This document shows positions 1-7,735 of a stretch of DNA of 11,063 bases, in pieces (positions within the stretch are counted from its first letter, which is position 1; every line of letters begins with the position of its first letter). The DNA comes from Boseongicola sp. Lineage in GTDB: Bacteria; Pseudomonadota; Alphaproteobacteria; Rhodobacterales; Rhodobacteraceae. The notes beneath the pieces were generated by a model. The model ran no database searches and was not told the DNA's origin. It was given only the letters and a program-made list of their open reading frames with translations. The position numbers were made by a program, and so were the translations under genes. The stretch lies in assembly GCA_013042895.1 (NCBI GenBank), contig JABDPD010000107.1, forward strand, positions 1-11,063, written 5' to 3'.

Positions 1-557
1 TGCGTGAGCCGATTGAGGCCTTGGAAGCAGTCGAGCCGCCCGAACCCAAGGTCGAAGCGCCAACCCTCATCGAGGTCGAGCCGCCAGTTCCGGACGATGA
101 CACCCCCCGGCGAATGCGCGTACTTGCGGCGGAAGACAACAAAACCAATCGGTTTGTTCTCGAAAAAATGCTTAAGAGCTTAGATATCGACCTGGTGTTT
201 GCAGAGAACGGCATCGAAGCAATTGAAGCCTTTGAAGCCGCGCGCCCGGACGTCTTCTTCACCGATATTTCGATGCCAAAGATGGACGGCAAAGAGGCGA
301 CGCGTCGGATCAGGGCGCTCGAGGCCGAACAAGGCTCCGAGCCTTGCCCTATCATCGCAATCACCGCTCATGCGATGGAAGGTGATCAGGAGGAGATCCT
401 GGCTGCGGGGATTGATCATTGCCTAACCAAGCCTCTGAAAAAGCAGAAACTTATCGACCATATCTTAACCGCGCAGCCCCTAGACGCGCGACCCTGCTTG
501 CCGATGGATGATGACGAAGCCCCGGACACGACCAAGGCGATCAAAGTGTCAGGCTAA
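1..557 (+). CDS. C-terminal part of a hybrid sensor kinase / response regulator (receiver domain), 5' end outside the window
   Basis: The reading frame is open from the first bases (first full codon at position 3) to TAA at 555-557, so the start lies upstream. The visible part begins with an acidic, proline-rich linker of about 35 residues, followed by one complete receiver (REC) domain. The acidic pocket residues are in AEDN (about 129-140). The phospho-acceptor Asp is in FTDISMP, codon 264-266. The conserved Thr is in AITAHA and the conserved Lys in TKPL. After REC there is only a short tail of about 30 residues with no further domain. A linker followed by a C-terminal REC is the usual end of a hybrid histidine kinase, in which the receiver takes phosphate from the kinase core and passes it to a phosphotransfer protein. 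That the missing part is a kinase is inference; a long multi-domain regulator is the alternative. The gene converges on yaaA with a 5-base gap. Confidence 0.85.
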   Translation, partial: REPIEALEAVEPPEPKVEAPTLIEVEPPVPDDDTPRRMRVLAAEDNKTNRFVLEKMLKSLDIDLVFAENGIEAIEAFEAARPDVFFTDISMPKMDGKEATRRIRALEAEQGSEPCPIIAITAHAMEGDQEEILAAGIDHCLTKPLKKQKLIDHILTAQPLDARPCLPMDDDEAPDTTKAIKVSG

Positions 558-562
558 AGGTC

Positions 563-1348
563 TCAAGCCACCTTCTTGGCAGCCGCCTCGTCGCGGTGGA
601 AGACCAGTGTTGAGGCGTCTCCAAGGCTTGGCTGGAAGCGATAGCCGCCAAGATCGAAATCGCGCAACCCATCGACCGAGGTCACCCGGTTTTCCAAGAT
701 AAACCGCGCCATCGCCCCGCGGGCTTTCTTGGCAAAGAAGCTCACGATTTTGGGCGTGCCGGCTTTGACTTCGTAGAACTGCGGCGTGATCACCTGCGGT
801 TTCAGTGCTTTCAGATCAACCGCGCCGAAGTATTCCTGACTGGCGCAATTCACCAAGAACTCGGTCCCTATCGCTTCTGCGTCGGCGTTCAAAGAGCTAG
901 AAATCGTGTTACCCCAAAAGTCATAGAGCGATGTCCCACGACGCGTCTTCAGACGGCTTCCCATCTCGAGGCGATAGGGTTGGATCGCGTCGAGGGGGCG
1001 TAGAACTCCGTATAGACCGGATAGAATTCGCAGGTGAGCCTGCGCGCGCTCCAAAGCCTCAGGATCCAGAGTCGCTGCTTCCAGACCCTGATAGGTGTCC
1101 CCCGCAAATGCGAAGACGGCGGGGCGCGTCAGATCAGGTTCAGGTGCGTCCTGAAACGCCCGGAAGCGGTCGCGGTTCAACCGCGCCAGATCGTCCGACA
1201 ACCCCATCAGCGCCTTCAGTTTTCCAAGCGTCAACTGCCGCGCATGACCTGCGAGCCGCGCCGCTTCGGGTTGGAAATCCGGGGAGGTGGCCGTTACGGT
1301 CTGGTCGGACCAATCAAGGCGTTTGGCGGGGGAAATGACGGTCAACAT
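563..1348 (-). CDS. yaaA: YaaA family peroxide stress / iron-limiting protein (former UPF0246, DUF328)
   Basis: The 261-residue product matches the YaaA family in length (E. coli about 258) and in sequence. Visible hallmarks are SPAK near residue 6, FAGDTYQGL (81-89), LSGLYGVLRPLD (109-120), IQPYRLEMG (122-130), LYDFW (141-145), NCASQEYF (167-174) and FFAKKARG (204-211). In E. coli YaaA lowers unincorporated intracellular iron during hydrogen peroxide stress and so limits Fenton damage to DNA and protein; the biochemical activity is not fully settled. The protein is cytosolic, with no signal peptide. The frame is open further upstream (to 1615), but the ATG at 1348 is chosen because it gives the family N-terminus and has AGAGGAG 8 bases upstream; the longer frame would run into ispE. 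It lies 76 bases downstream of ispE on the same strand and may be co-transcribed. No OxyR site was recognised. Confidence 0.93.
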   Translation of the reverse strand: MLTVISPAKRLDWSDQTVTATSPDFQPEAARLAGHARQLTLGKLKALMGLSDDLARLNRDRFRAFQDAPEPDLTRPAVFAFAGDTYQGLEAATLDPEALERAQAHLRILSGLYGVLRPLDAIQPYRLEMGSRLKTRRGTSLYDFWGNTISSSLNADAEAIGTEFLVNCASQEYFGAVDLKALKPQVITPQFYEVKAGTPKIVSFFAKKARGAMARFILENRVTSVDGLRDFDLGGYRFQPSLGDASTLVFHRDEAAAKKVA

Positions 1349-1356
1349 GGGCGCGG

Positions 1357-1363
1357 CTCCTCT
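1357..1363 (-). promoter_or_regulatory. Ribosome binding site that fixes the yaaA start
   Basis: AGAGGAG on the minus strand lies 8 bases before the ATG at 1348. It is the strongest Shine-Dalgarno match in this gap and argues against the longer in-frame extension that overlaps ispE. Confidence 0.7.
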
Positions 1364-1424
1364 TTCACCAGAGGTAGCGCGCGCACGCCGGTTGGAAAAG
1401 AGGGACGGCGCGAAAATCCCGCGA

Positions 1425-2333
1425 TTAACGGGGCAGCGAGGGCAAAAACATATCTTGCAATACGCACCCTGCGACCCACCAGTCCGGGCGTTCGGCGTAA
1501 AGCTCCCTTGCCGCAACCTTGGCGTCGGTCTCATTGTCGAAAAGCGCGAAACATGTGGCCCCGGAACCGGACATGCGAGCAAGGCCGAGATTGGGCAGAT
1601 CGCCAAGACGCGCAAGAACCTCGCCGATCACCGGAGCATTCTCAATGGCCGGGGCCTCAAGATCGTTGCGTTGAGTTTTCAGCCATTCGATCATAGCGGC
1701 CGCATTCTCGAAGTCCGGCAAGCTCTCCGGCATCGCCATGTTTGACTTCGAGGCCAGCCTTTTGAACACTTCGGGTGTTGAAACGGGCACGCGGGGGTTC
1801 ACCAGAACGGCAAAGAGCGGCGGCAGAGAGTGGAAGGTGATCTTTTCGCCAATGCCTCGTGCGCGCAACGGTCGGGACGCCACACACATGGGCACATCCG
1901 CGCCCAGTGTCGACAAGGCGTGCACCTGGGTTTCGAGCATGATGTCCGGCATCTGGAACTGCGTGTCGGCCTGGGTATCCCCATCCTCGCCCAGCATCAG
2001 CATGCCGCGCCATGCAGCAGCGGCATCCGCAGACCCGCCTCCGATCCCCGACGATGACGGTAGGTTCTTCGTCAGTGTTATTGCCGCCTCGCGCCCGGCT
2101 CCGGCAAAATGCGCGGCCTTAAGAGCAAGGTTGTCCATGTCCGCAGGCACACCTTCGGCTTCGGGGCCTTCGACGGTCAGCGAGAACACCCCCGCCTCGG
2201 TCAAGTAAAGCTGATCGCCCACCGTGGCGAAGGTCACAAGACTGTCGAGAAGATGATAGCCGTCGTCGCGCTGGCCGGTAATGTGGAGCGTCAGGTTGAT
2301 CTTCGCAGGTGCAAAAACCCTAACCGTCTTCAT
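1425..2333 (-). CDS. ispE: 4-diphosphocytidyl-2-C-methyl-D-erythritol kinase (IspE)
   Basis: This 302-residue cytosolic GHMP-family kinase phosphorylates the 2-hydroxyl of CDP-methylerythritol with ATP, the fourth step of the non-mevalonate (MEP) route to isoprenoid precursors. The N-terminus FAPAKINLTLHITG carries the expected catalytic Lys (K11), followed by DDGYHLLDS. The glycine-rich ATP loop LPSSSGIGGGSADAA is at 91-105. The catalytic Asp is in GADVPMC (D146). The third GHMP motif is RMSGSGATCFALF (253-265). Length and motif order are normal for the family. The ATG at 2333 lies inside the end of the upstream TPR gene (14-base overlap), with GAAGG 6 bases before it, which suggests translational coupling. 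Only bits of weak dyad symmetry, and no clear terminator, separate it from yaaA. Confidence 0.96.
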   Translation of the reverse strand: MKTVRVFAPAKINLTLHITGQRDDGYHLLDSLVTFATVGDQLYLTEAGVFSLTVEGPEAEGVPADMDNLALKAAHFAGAGREAAITLTKNLPSSSGIGGGSADAAAAWRGMLMLGEDGDTQADTQFQMPDIMLETQVHALSTLGADVPMCVASRPLRARGIGEKITFHSLPPLFAVLVNPRVPVSTPEVFKRLASKSNMAMPESLPDFENAAAMIEWLKTQRNDLEAPAIENAPVIGEVLARLGDLPNLGLARMSGSGATCFALFDNETDAKVAARELYAERPDWWVAGCVLQDMFLPSLPR

Positions 2334-4026
2334 TCGCGACCTTCAGAGGGGGCGCGCCTTCTTCATCAAGGACAACGTCCAGACCGACCTCAAGTTTGCG
2401 ACGCACGCGCTCGGCATCGACGTCGTTTGGATCGGTGTCCTCGGTGATGAATGACAGGGCACGGTGCCACTGAAACTCGGCCTCGCGAGCGCGGCCTACG
2501 GCCCAGTAAACGTCGCCGAGGTGGTCGTTCACAATGGGATCAACCGGGAGCAATTCCACCGCTCGCTCCATATGCTCAACAGCTTCTTCGTAACGACCCA
2601 AACGGTAGAGGCCCCAGCCAAGACTATCGACGATATACCCGGAATCGGGGCGTTGCTCGACGGCACGCTCAATCAGGTCGAGCGCTTCGCCAAGGTTCTC
2701 GTTCATCTCAAGGAAGGAATAGCCAAGATAGTTCAGCACCTGAGGTTGCTCGGGTCGCAACTCCAAAGCAGCGCGAAAATCGGCTTCGGCGTCGTCCCAG
2801 AGATCGAGCCGCTCATGGGATATGCCTCGTGCAAAATAGACGATCCAATGTTGCTCCTGCGGCGTCTCGATTAACTCAAGCGCACGACCATAAGGGGTGA
2901 GCGAGGCCTCGAAATTCTCAACCTGACGGAAGGCATCGCCGAGGGCAATCTGAACTGAAGGCAACTCGCCATGACTTTCGGAAAGCTGCTGAAGAACCTC
3001 AATCGCCGCGTCAGATTGGCCTGAACGGCGAAGCGCCGCGGCGCGGCCCATTTCAGCCGAATGATAGAATGGCGAGGCCTCTGGAACCATGTCGTAGACT
3101 TCGGTTGCGAGGTCATATTGCTCCAACCCTTCGAGGATTTCAGCCGTCGCCAGCAACGCGTCCAGATGATCGGGACGAACTGCAAGCGCCATGCGCGTGT
3201 AAAGCAGCGTATATGCGTCCTGCGCTTCACCACGCAGCGCGCCGCCGATGGAATGGTAAATCTCGGCAACCCCGTCAGCCGCGGTTCGCACAGTATCGAA
3301 AGGCAGAGTTTCGCCCGCCTCCAATGTCTCATTCATGGCAACAAGCTGTGGGTTTGAGGTCGAACCGAAAGATGCGTCCAATAACTCAAGCGCCTCGTCC
3401 GAGCGTTCGAGCTGGCTCAAAACCTGCGCATAGGCAATGACACCACGCGTCGTGAGACGGATCGTGCTTCCGCCCTCGCCCCCAAGAATCGTCGCAGCAC
3501 CTTCAAAATCGCCAACAGACGCAAGCGCCAGTGCCTTGTGGTAAAGACCAAAGGCTTCGACTCCGGAATTGCCTGAAACCGCATCAAACCCGGCAAGTGC
3601 TTCGCTCATCCGGCCCGCGCCAAGTTCAGCCCAAGCGTTGAGCAAGCCGTCAAACAAAGGCCCAATGGTCATGCCGGCCTCAAGATCAGCCAGAAGCTCA
3701 TCCCAGTTCCCGCGAACCGCCGCGTCTCCTGCAAGCGCAAGTGAGGCAAGCTGACTGGTCACGCCGAGTTCGGTCAAACGCCGCGCCAGCGGAGCCGCTC
3801 GTTCAAGGTCGCCAAGCCCGATATAAGCTGTCAGCGCGCTTTCGATCAGAACTGGATTGCGGCTGTCGCGAACAAGCGCACGGCTGAATTGCCTGGCAGC
3901 CTCGTCGTAGTCGTTTGCAATCATCGCAGAACGCGCCGCGAGATAACTCCCGGATGCAGGTTCGGCCAGTGCTGGCGATGCGGCCGCAACAGCTGCGGCC
4001 AAAGTAATCGTGCGGAGAAACGGCAT
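2320..4026 (-). CDS. Exported tetratricopeptide-repeat protein, upstream partner of ispE
   Basis: The product has 568 residues from the ATG at 4026. It starts with a short basic N-region, a hydrophobic Ala-rich core and the cleavage-like motif ALA-EP after residue 21, so it is probably secreted to the periplasm by Sec. No lipobox Cys is present. The rest is helical TPR sequence. The clearest repeats are at about 427-530 and include NYLGYSFLE, DSLGWGLYRLGRYEEA and NDHLGDVYWAVGRAREA. TPR arrays are protein-interaction scaffolds. The C-terminal repeats resemble those of TPR proteins encoded near ispE in other proteobacteria, including, from memory, Pseudomonas LbcA (PA4667), the lipoprotein adaptor of the CtpA protease; a similar role here is inference only. 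The ATG at 4026 is preferred over the in-frame start at 4086 because it gives a proper signal peptide and has AAGGA 7 bases upstream. Confidence 0.9.
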   Translation of the reverse strand: MPFLRTITLAAAVAAASPALAEPASGSYLAARSAMIANDYDEAARQFSRALVRDSRNPVLIESALTAYIGLGDLERAAPLARRLTELGVTSQLASLALAGDAAVRGNWDELLADLEAGMTIGPLFDGLLNAWAELGAGRMSEALAGFDAVSGNSGVEAFGLYHKALALASVGDFEGAATILGGEGGSTIRLTTRGVIAYAQVLSQLERSDEALELLDASFGSTSNPQLVAMNETLEAGETLPFDTVRTAADGVAEIYHSIGGALRGEAQDAYTLLYTRMALAVRPDHLDALLATAEILEGLEQYDLATEVYDMVPEASPFYHSAEMGRAAALRRSGQSDAAIEVLQQLSESHGELPSVQIALGDAFRQVENFEASLTPYGRALELIETPQEQHWIVYFARGISHERLDLWDDAEADFRAALELRPEQPQVLNYLGYSFLEMNENLGEALDLIERAVEQRPDSGYIVDSLGWGLYRLGRYEEAVEHMERAVELLPVDPIVNDHLGDVYWAVGRAREAEFQWHRALSFITEDTDPNDVDAERVRRKLEVGLDVVLDEEGAPPLKVANEDG

Positions 4027-4033
4027 CAGGCCA

Positions 4034-4038
4034 TCCTT
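4034..4038 (-). promoter_or_regulatory. Ribosome binding site that fixes the TPR-gene start
   Basis: AAGGA on the minus strand lies 7 bases before the ATG at 4026. It supports the shorter product, which begins directly with a signal peptide. Confidence 0.6.
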
Positions 4039-4057
4039 GTTGTCGCTGTCAGGCGAA

Positions 4058-4086
4058 AACGTAGTCGCCGCTTGGGGCCGTGGCAA
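4058..4086 (-). promoter_or_regulatory. Possible sigma-70-type promoter for the TPR-ispE-yaaA block
   Basis: On the minus strand TTGCCA (4086-4081) is separated by 17 bases from TACGTT (4063-4058), about 30 bases before the TPR start codon. The -35 matches the consensus at 5 of 6 positions but the -10 is weak, so this is tentative. Read-through from the ETF-QO gene is the alternative. Confidence 0.3.
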
Positions 4087-4090
4087 TGAG

Positions 4091-4110
4091 GGGCGGCACT
4101 TTGACCGCCC
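4091..4110 (-). other. GC-rich hairpin between ETF-QO and the TPR gene
   Basis: GGGCGG (4091-4096) and CCGCCC (4105-4110) form a perfect 6-bp stem with an 8-base loop, 15 bases after the ETF-QO stop codon. No T-tract follows on either strand, so it is not a standard intrinsic terminator. It may stabilise the ETF-QO 3' end or cause pausing, or may have no role. Confidence 0.35.
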
Positions 4111-4125
4111 ATCATGACGAAGGTG

Positions 4126-5760
4126 TTACATATTGGGATAATTCGGTCCGTCACCGCCCTGAGGCGTGGTCCAGACGATATTCTGGCTTGGATCCTTGAT
4201 ATCGCAGGTCTTGCAGTGGACGCAGTTCTGGAAATTGATGACGAATTGCTCATCGACAACCTCGTAAACACCCGCAGGGCAATAACGCTGCGCCGGTTCG
4301 GCGTATTTCGGCAAGTTGACGGAAACCGGAACACTGGCGTCCTTAAGTTTCAAGTGCGCAGGCTGGCTTTCCTCGTGGTTCGTCATAGAGAAACTGACGT
4401 TCGTCAGACGGTCAAAGCTGAGTTTGCCATCTGGCTTCGGATAGTCGATCGGCTCGAAATCCGCCGCTAAACCTGTGCTTTCCGCGTCGTTCTTGCCATG
4501 ACTTACAGTGCCCAAAAGCGAGAACCCAAGCGTGTTGGTCCACATATCAAACCCACCCAGTGTCAACGAGGCCATCAGCCCGCGCTTTGACCACAAGGGT
4601 TTAACATTGCGAACTTTTTTCAGGTCCTGTCCAATAGGTCCTGTCTTCAGCTCGTCACTGTAGTCTTCCAGCGTATCACCTGAACGACCATCTTTGATCG
4701 CGGCCCAGGCATGCTCCGCGGCTGCCTTGCCTGAAAGCATCGCGTTGTGATTGCCTTTAATCCGCGGGACGTTCACGAGGCCCACCGAACACCCAAGCAA
4801 GGCGCCTCCCGGAAACGCTGCCTTCGGCATCGACTGATAACCACCCTCGGTAATTGCCCTTGCGCCGTAAGCGACCCGTTTGCCGCCTTCCAAGAGCTTG
4901 GCGACCATCGGGTGATGCTTAAAGCGCTGGAATTCCATGTAAGGGAAAAGATGCGGATTTTTGTAGTTCAGATGAACGACGAAACCGACATAAACCTGAT
5001 TGTTCTCAAGGTGATAGATAAACGACCCGCCGCCCGCGTTCTTGCCCAGAGGCCAGCCCATCGTGTGCGTGACCGAGCCCTCTTTGTGCTTGTCTGGGTC
5101 AATTTCCCATATTTCCTTCATGCCCAGGCCGTACTTCTGCGGCTCGGAATCGGCATCAAGGCTGTACTTTTCGATCACCTGTTTGGAGAGCGAGCCACGC
5201 ACGCCTTCGCCAAGGAAGACGTACTTTCCGTGAAGCTCCATCCCCGGCTCATAAGCGTCCGAAGGAGTGCCGTCCGCGTTCAAACCGAACTCACCCGCGA
5301 TCACACCTTTGACTTCACCGTTCTCACCGTAAATCACCTCGGAACAAGCCATGCCGGGGAAAATCTCGACCCCCATTTCCTCTGCCTGCTCTGCCATCCA
5401 ACGACAGACATTGCCCATCGAGACGATGTAGTTGCCATGGTTGTTCATCAACGGCGGCATCGGCGCGTTAGGGATCCGGATCTGCCCCGCCTCGCCAAGC
5501 ATGTAGAATTTGTCCTCGCGCACCGGCACATTCAGCGGCGCGCCCTTTTCTTTCCAGTTCGGGATAAGCGCATCAAGGCCGGCAGGATCAAGCACCGCAC
5601 CCGACAGAATATGCGCGCCTACTTCCGAGCCCTTTTCCAGCACGACCACGTCAAGGTCGGCGTCCAGTTGCTTTAGACGGATCGCAGCGGACAGTCCCGC
5701 AGGCCCCGCGCCTACGATGACGACGTCATACTCCATGCTTTCGCGTTCGATCTCGGACAT
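4126..5760 (-). CDS. Electron transfer flavoprotein:ubiquinone oxidoreductase (ETF-QO, ETFDH type)
   Basis: The 544-residue product is a full-length ETF-QO. This enzyme takes electrons from reduced ETF, which is loaded by acyl-CoA and other dehydrogenases, and passes them to ubiquinone at the cytoplasmic membrane. The N-terminal Rossmann FAD motif is VVIVGAGPAGLS (GxGxxG at 17-22), followed by LEKGSEVGAHILSGAVLDP. The central part has the typical GVRGSLSKQ and GAYGCSVG-like segments (here LLGCSVGLVNVPRIKG). The 4Fe-4S ligands are Cys494 in CPAGVYE and Cys513, Cys516 and Cys519 in NCVHCKTCDIKDP, ending in the usual GGDGPNYPNM tail. The enzyme is monotopic, with no signal peptide expected. The ATG at 5760 has AGGGA just upstream. 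Genes for ETF alpha and beta are not in this window. A promoter is proposed just upstream. Confidence 0.96.
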   Translation of the reverse strand: MSEIERESMEYDVVIVGAGPAGLSAAIRLKQLDADLDVVVLEKGSEVGAHILSGAVLDPAGLDALIPNWKEKGAPLNVPVREDKFYMLGEAGQIRIPNAPMPPLMNNHGNYIVSMGNVCRWMAEQAEEMGVEIFPGMACSEVIYGENGEVKGVIAGEFGLNADGTPSDAYEPGMELHGKYVFLGEGVRGSLSKQVIEKYSLDADSEPQKYGLGMKEIWEIDPDKHKEGSVTHTMGWPLGKNAGGGSFIYHLENNQVYVGFVVHLNYKNPHLFPYMEFQRFKHHPMVAKLLEGGKRVAYGARAITEGGYQSMPKAAFPGGALLGCSVGLVNVPRIKGNHNAMLSGKAAAEHAWAAIKDGRSGDTLEDYSDELKTGPIGQDLKKVRNVKPLWSKRGLMASLTLGGFDMWTNTLGFSLLGTVSHGKNDAESTGLAADFEPIDYPKPDGKLSFDRLTNVSFSMTNHEESQPAHLKLKDASVPVSVNLPKYAEPAQRYCPAGVYEVVDEQFVINFQNCVHCKTCDIKDPSQNIVWTTPQGGDGPNYPNM

Positions 5761-5797
5761 GGTGGTGTTCCCTATGGCGTTTGTTTTGCTGCGCGGG

Positions 5798-5826
5798 ATT
5801 TAGTCGTGGAACGCGGTCCGGGTCAA
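5798..5826 (-). promoter_or_regulatory. Possible promoter of the ETF-QO gene
   Basis: TTGACC (5826-5821) matches the -35 consensus at 5 of 6 positions and is spaced 17 bases from CTAAAT (5803-5798), a weak -10. It lies in the 81-base gap between the MFS gene and ETF-QO, about 40 bases before the start codon. The position is sensible; the -10 is the weak point. Confidence 0.4.
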
Positions 5827-5841
5827 TTGCGACGACACGTA

Positions 5842-7047
5842 TCAGGCGGGTTTTTCCGCCGCGTCGTGGGCTGTTTCCAACCGCCTCGACCAAATTGCAG
5901 CAGCAAGGGCCACACTCGCAATGATCAGCATCAGCCCGATCAAAACCTGTGGCTCGGCCCAACGCGCAATCATGATCCCGGCGAGCATCGTCAAAACCGC
6001 TCCAACCGCTGACATCAAAGCCGACTGAAGGCCTGCCGCCGTCCCAGATACACCGTCGCGCACCGACATAACGCCCGCGTTCGCATTCGGCAGTGTCAAT
6101 CCATTGCCAATTCCGACGAAAACGGTGCTGCCAAAAAACACATACGGCGAAACCCAGCCCAAAGTCAGCGCGGTAAACCCGAAAAGCAATCCGCTGAATG
6201 CAGTGATCCGCCCTGCCAGCATCATCGTCGTCAGATGATACCTCGGCCCGATCCGTCCTGACAAAAACGAACCGAGCATAAAGCCCACCGTGATGCTGCC
6301 AATAAAGAACCCGGTTTCCGCACTGGTCACCCCGAAAGCGGTCTCAGCCACCAGTGGAACGCCGGTAAGGAACGTGAAAAAGGCACCCACCGAAAATGCG
6401 CTGCAAATGGCAAAGGCCCAAAATCGCCGCTCGCTAATGAGGGTCGTGACTTTCTGCAAGCTGCTTGAGGTTTGAGCTTTGCTCTTGTCCAGCGTTTCTC
6501 CCAGATCGAACCACGACAGAGCGAAAATGCCGACACCAGCGACCGCGTAGAACCAAAACACCGCGCGCCATCCAAAGGCAGTGTCGATAATTCCCCCGAT
6601 CACGGGCCCAAGCATGGGCGCAAGAGCCATCGCCATCGCGATATAGGCCAGAATGCGCGCAGATTCCTTCGGACTGGAGGTGTCGCGAACAACAGCCATC
6701 GCCACCGTGCCGCACGCGACCATGACGGCCTGTAGCATTCGAAACAGCAGGAACATCCAGACATGGTCCGCCAGCGAACAGGCAATCGACGACGCCACAA
6801 ACAGAGCCGTCGCGCCAAGTACTACCGGGCGACGCCCGATGCGATCTGACAACGGTCCAGCGATCAGCACAACGCCCGCCGACAATGCCAGATACCCGGC
6901 CACCGCGACGCTCACCAAGGCATAGTCCGCCTGCAAATCCCGCGCGATACTGCTGAGCGCTGGCAGGATCATATTCAGCGTCAGCACCGAAAGCCCTGTG
7001 AGGGCGATCAGCGTGGCGCGATGGGGTGGAGATGTGGCCGTCTTCAT
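5842..7047 (-). CDS. MFS drug-resistance transporter, Bcr/CflA type
   Basis: The 401-residue integral inner-membrane protein has the even spread of hydrophobic segments of a 12-helix major facilitator. Motif A, GPLSDRIGRRPV, lies at 64-75 between helices 2 and 3. A degenerate motif B, RMLQAVMVACG, is at 103-113. The drug:H+ antiporter motif C, ALAPMLGPVIGG, is at 141-152. This combination and the N-terminal LNMILPALSSIARDL are typical of Bcr/CflA proton-driven drug exporters; the substrate cannot be told from sequence. The ATG at 7047 is preferred over an in-frame GTG at 7068, which has no ribosome binding site, but the site before 7047 is also poor. The gene diverges from greA. Its end carries a small GGCGG/CCGCC dyad (5845-5860) without a T-tract. 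Confidence 0.9.
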   Translation of the reverse strand: MKTATSPPHRATLIALTGLSVLTLNMILPALSSIARDLQADYALVSVAVAGYLALSAGVVLIAGPLSDRIGRRPVVLGATALFVASSIACSLADHVWMFLLFRMLQAVMVACGTVAMAVVRDTSSPKESARILAYIAMAMALAPMLGPVIGGIIDTAFGWRAVFWFYAVAGVGIFALSWFDLGETLDKSKAQTSSSLQKVTTLISERRFWAFAICSAFSVGAFFTFLTGVPLVAETAFGVTSAETGFFIGSITVGFMLGSFLSGRIGPRYHLTTMMLAGRITAFSGLLFGFTALTLGWVSPYVFFGSTVFVGIGNGLTLPNANAGVMSVRDGVSGTAAGLQSALMSAVGAVLTMLAGIMIARWAEPQVLIGLMLIIASVALAAAIWSRRLETAHDAAEKPA

Positions 7048-7176
7048 ATTCCGCCGTCGGGTTCGCACGACCCGAATAAGCGAAGGGCGCGTCTTGATGG
7101 TTTCCGGTCCGATCTCAATGGGAAATGCCTCTTGCTAAAGTACCGGCAAGGCCCCGCATATTCAGACCAATCGCCC

Positions 7177-7206
7177 TTGACTCTGACCGCTCTGAAAGAC
7201 TTTAAC
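7177..7206 (+). promoter_or_regulatory. Probable sigma-70-type promoter of greA
   Basis: TTGACT (7177-7182) and TTTAAC (7201-7206) are separated by 18 bases and match the consensus at 5 of 6 and 4 of 6 positions. Transcription would begin near 7213, giving a short leader of about 30 bases before the TTG start of greA. It lies in the divergent region shared with the MFS gene. Confidence 0.5.
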
Positions 7207-7233
7207 AACCCGGTTGCCGCCGCATTTGGCGAA

Positions 7234-7238
7234 AGGAA
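7234..7238 (+). promoter_or_regulatory. Ribosome binding site that fixes the TTG start of greA
   Basis: AGGAA, within GAAAGGAAA, lies 5 bases before the TTG at 7244. It favours this start over the in-frame codon at 7214, which is poorly served. Confidence 0.65.
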
Positions 7239-7243
7239 ATCCG

Positions 7244-7714
7244 TTGGAAAAGATACCGCTGACACGTGCGGGCCATGTCGCCCTAAACGATGAATTGAAG
7301 AAGCTGAAGTCTGTAGAACGCCCGGCCGTGATCCGTGCGATTGCAGAAGCGCGCGAGCACGGAGACCTCAGCGAGAACGCCGAGTACCACGCTGCCCGCG
7401 AAAAACAGAGCTTTATCGAGGGCCGCGTAAAGGAATTAGAAGGTATCTTGTCACTGGCCGATGTCATTGACACATCTAAGCTGTCCGGCGCGATCAAATT
7501 CGGCGCGGTTGTCCAGATTGTCGACGAGGACACCGACGAAGAGAAAACCTACCAGATTGTCGGAGAGCCTGAAGCGGATATCGAAAGCGGCAAGCTGAAC
7601 ATCAAATCACCCCTTGCGCGTGCATTGATCGGCAAGGAAGAAGGCGACAGCGTCGAAGTACGCACGCCCGGCGGTGAAAAAGCCTACGAGATTTTGTCCA
7701 TTAAATTTAGCTGA
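7244..7714 (+). CDS. greA: Transcription elongation factor GreA
   Basis: GreA enters the RNA polymerase secondary channel and stimulates cleavage of backtracked RNA, rescuing stalled complexes. With TTG at 7244 the product has 156 residues (E. coli 158). The N-terminal coiled coil covers about 1-75 and its tip reads [18 protein letters not shown], placing the catalytic-tip acids at D41 and E44, the same numbers as in E. coli GreA. That supports this start directly. The C-terminal FKBP-like domain follows, with the typical [21 protein letters not shown] and the closing EILSIKF segment. It is cytosolic. It probably has its own promoter at 7177-7206 and may carry the following membrane-protein gene on the same transcript, as only 21 bases separate them. 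Confidence 0.96.
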   Translation: MEKIPLTRAGHVALNDELKKLKSVERPAVIRAIAEAREHGDLSENAEYHAAREKQSFIEGRVKELEGILSLADVIDTSKLSGAIKFGAVVQIVDEDTDEEKTYQIVGEPEADIESGKLNIKSPLARALIGKEEGDSVEVRTPGGEKAYEILSIKFS

Positions 7715-7735
7715 CCGAAAGGGCCGATACGCCCC

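Noticed and set aside
1409..1426. CGCG-AAAATCC-CGCG dyad after ispE as a terminator
   Set aside because: The stem is 4 bp, part of it overlaps the stop codon region, and no T-tract follows, so it is indistinguishable from chance in this GC-rich DNA.
931..1745. Several plus-strand open frames of 135-220 codons
   Set aside because: They are antisense to yaaA and ispE, have Arg/Pro-rich low-complexity translations, and mutually overlap.
4747..5676. 309-codon open frame on the plus strand
   Set aside because: It lies wholly antisense to the ETF-QO gene, whose FAD and 4Fe-4S motifs are intact. The translation is rich in Arg and His with no family resemblance, as expected of a shadow frame in GC-rich DNA.
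5845..5860. GGCGG/CCGCC dyad with five T on the plus strand as a terminator of the MFS gene
   Set aside because: The T-run is in the loop and not after the stem, and the dyad lies in the last codons of the MFS gene; no T-tract follows on the minus strand.
7044..7265. Small minus-strand frame in the greA-MFS divergent region
   Set aside because: It overlaps the greA ribosome binding site and start and the MFS start, with no ribosome binding site or recognisable protein.
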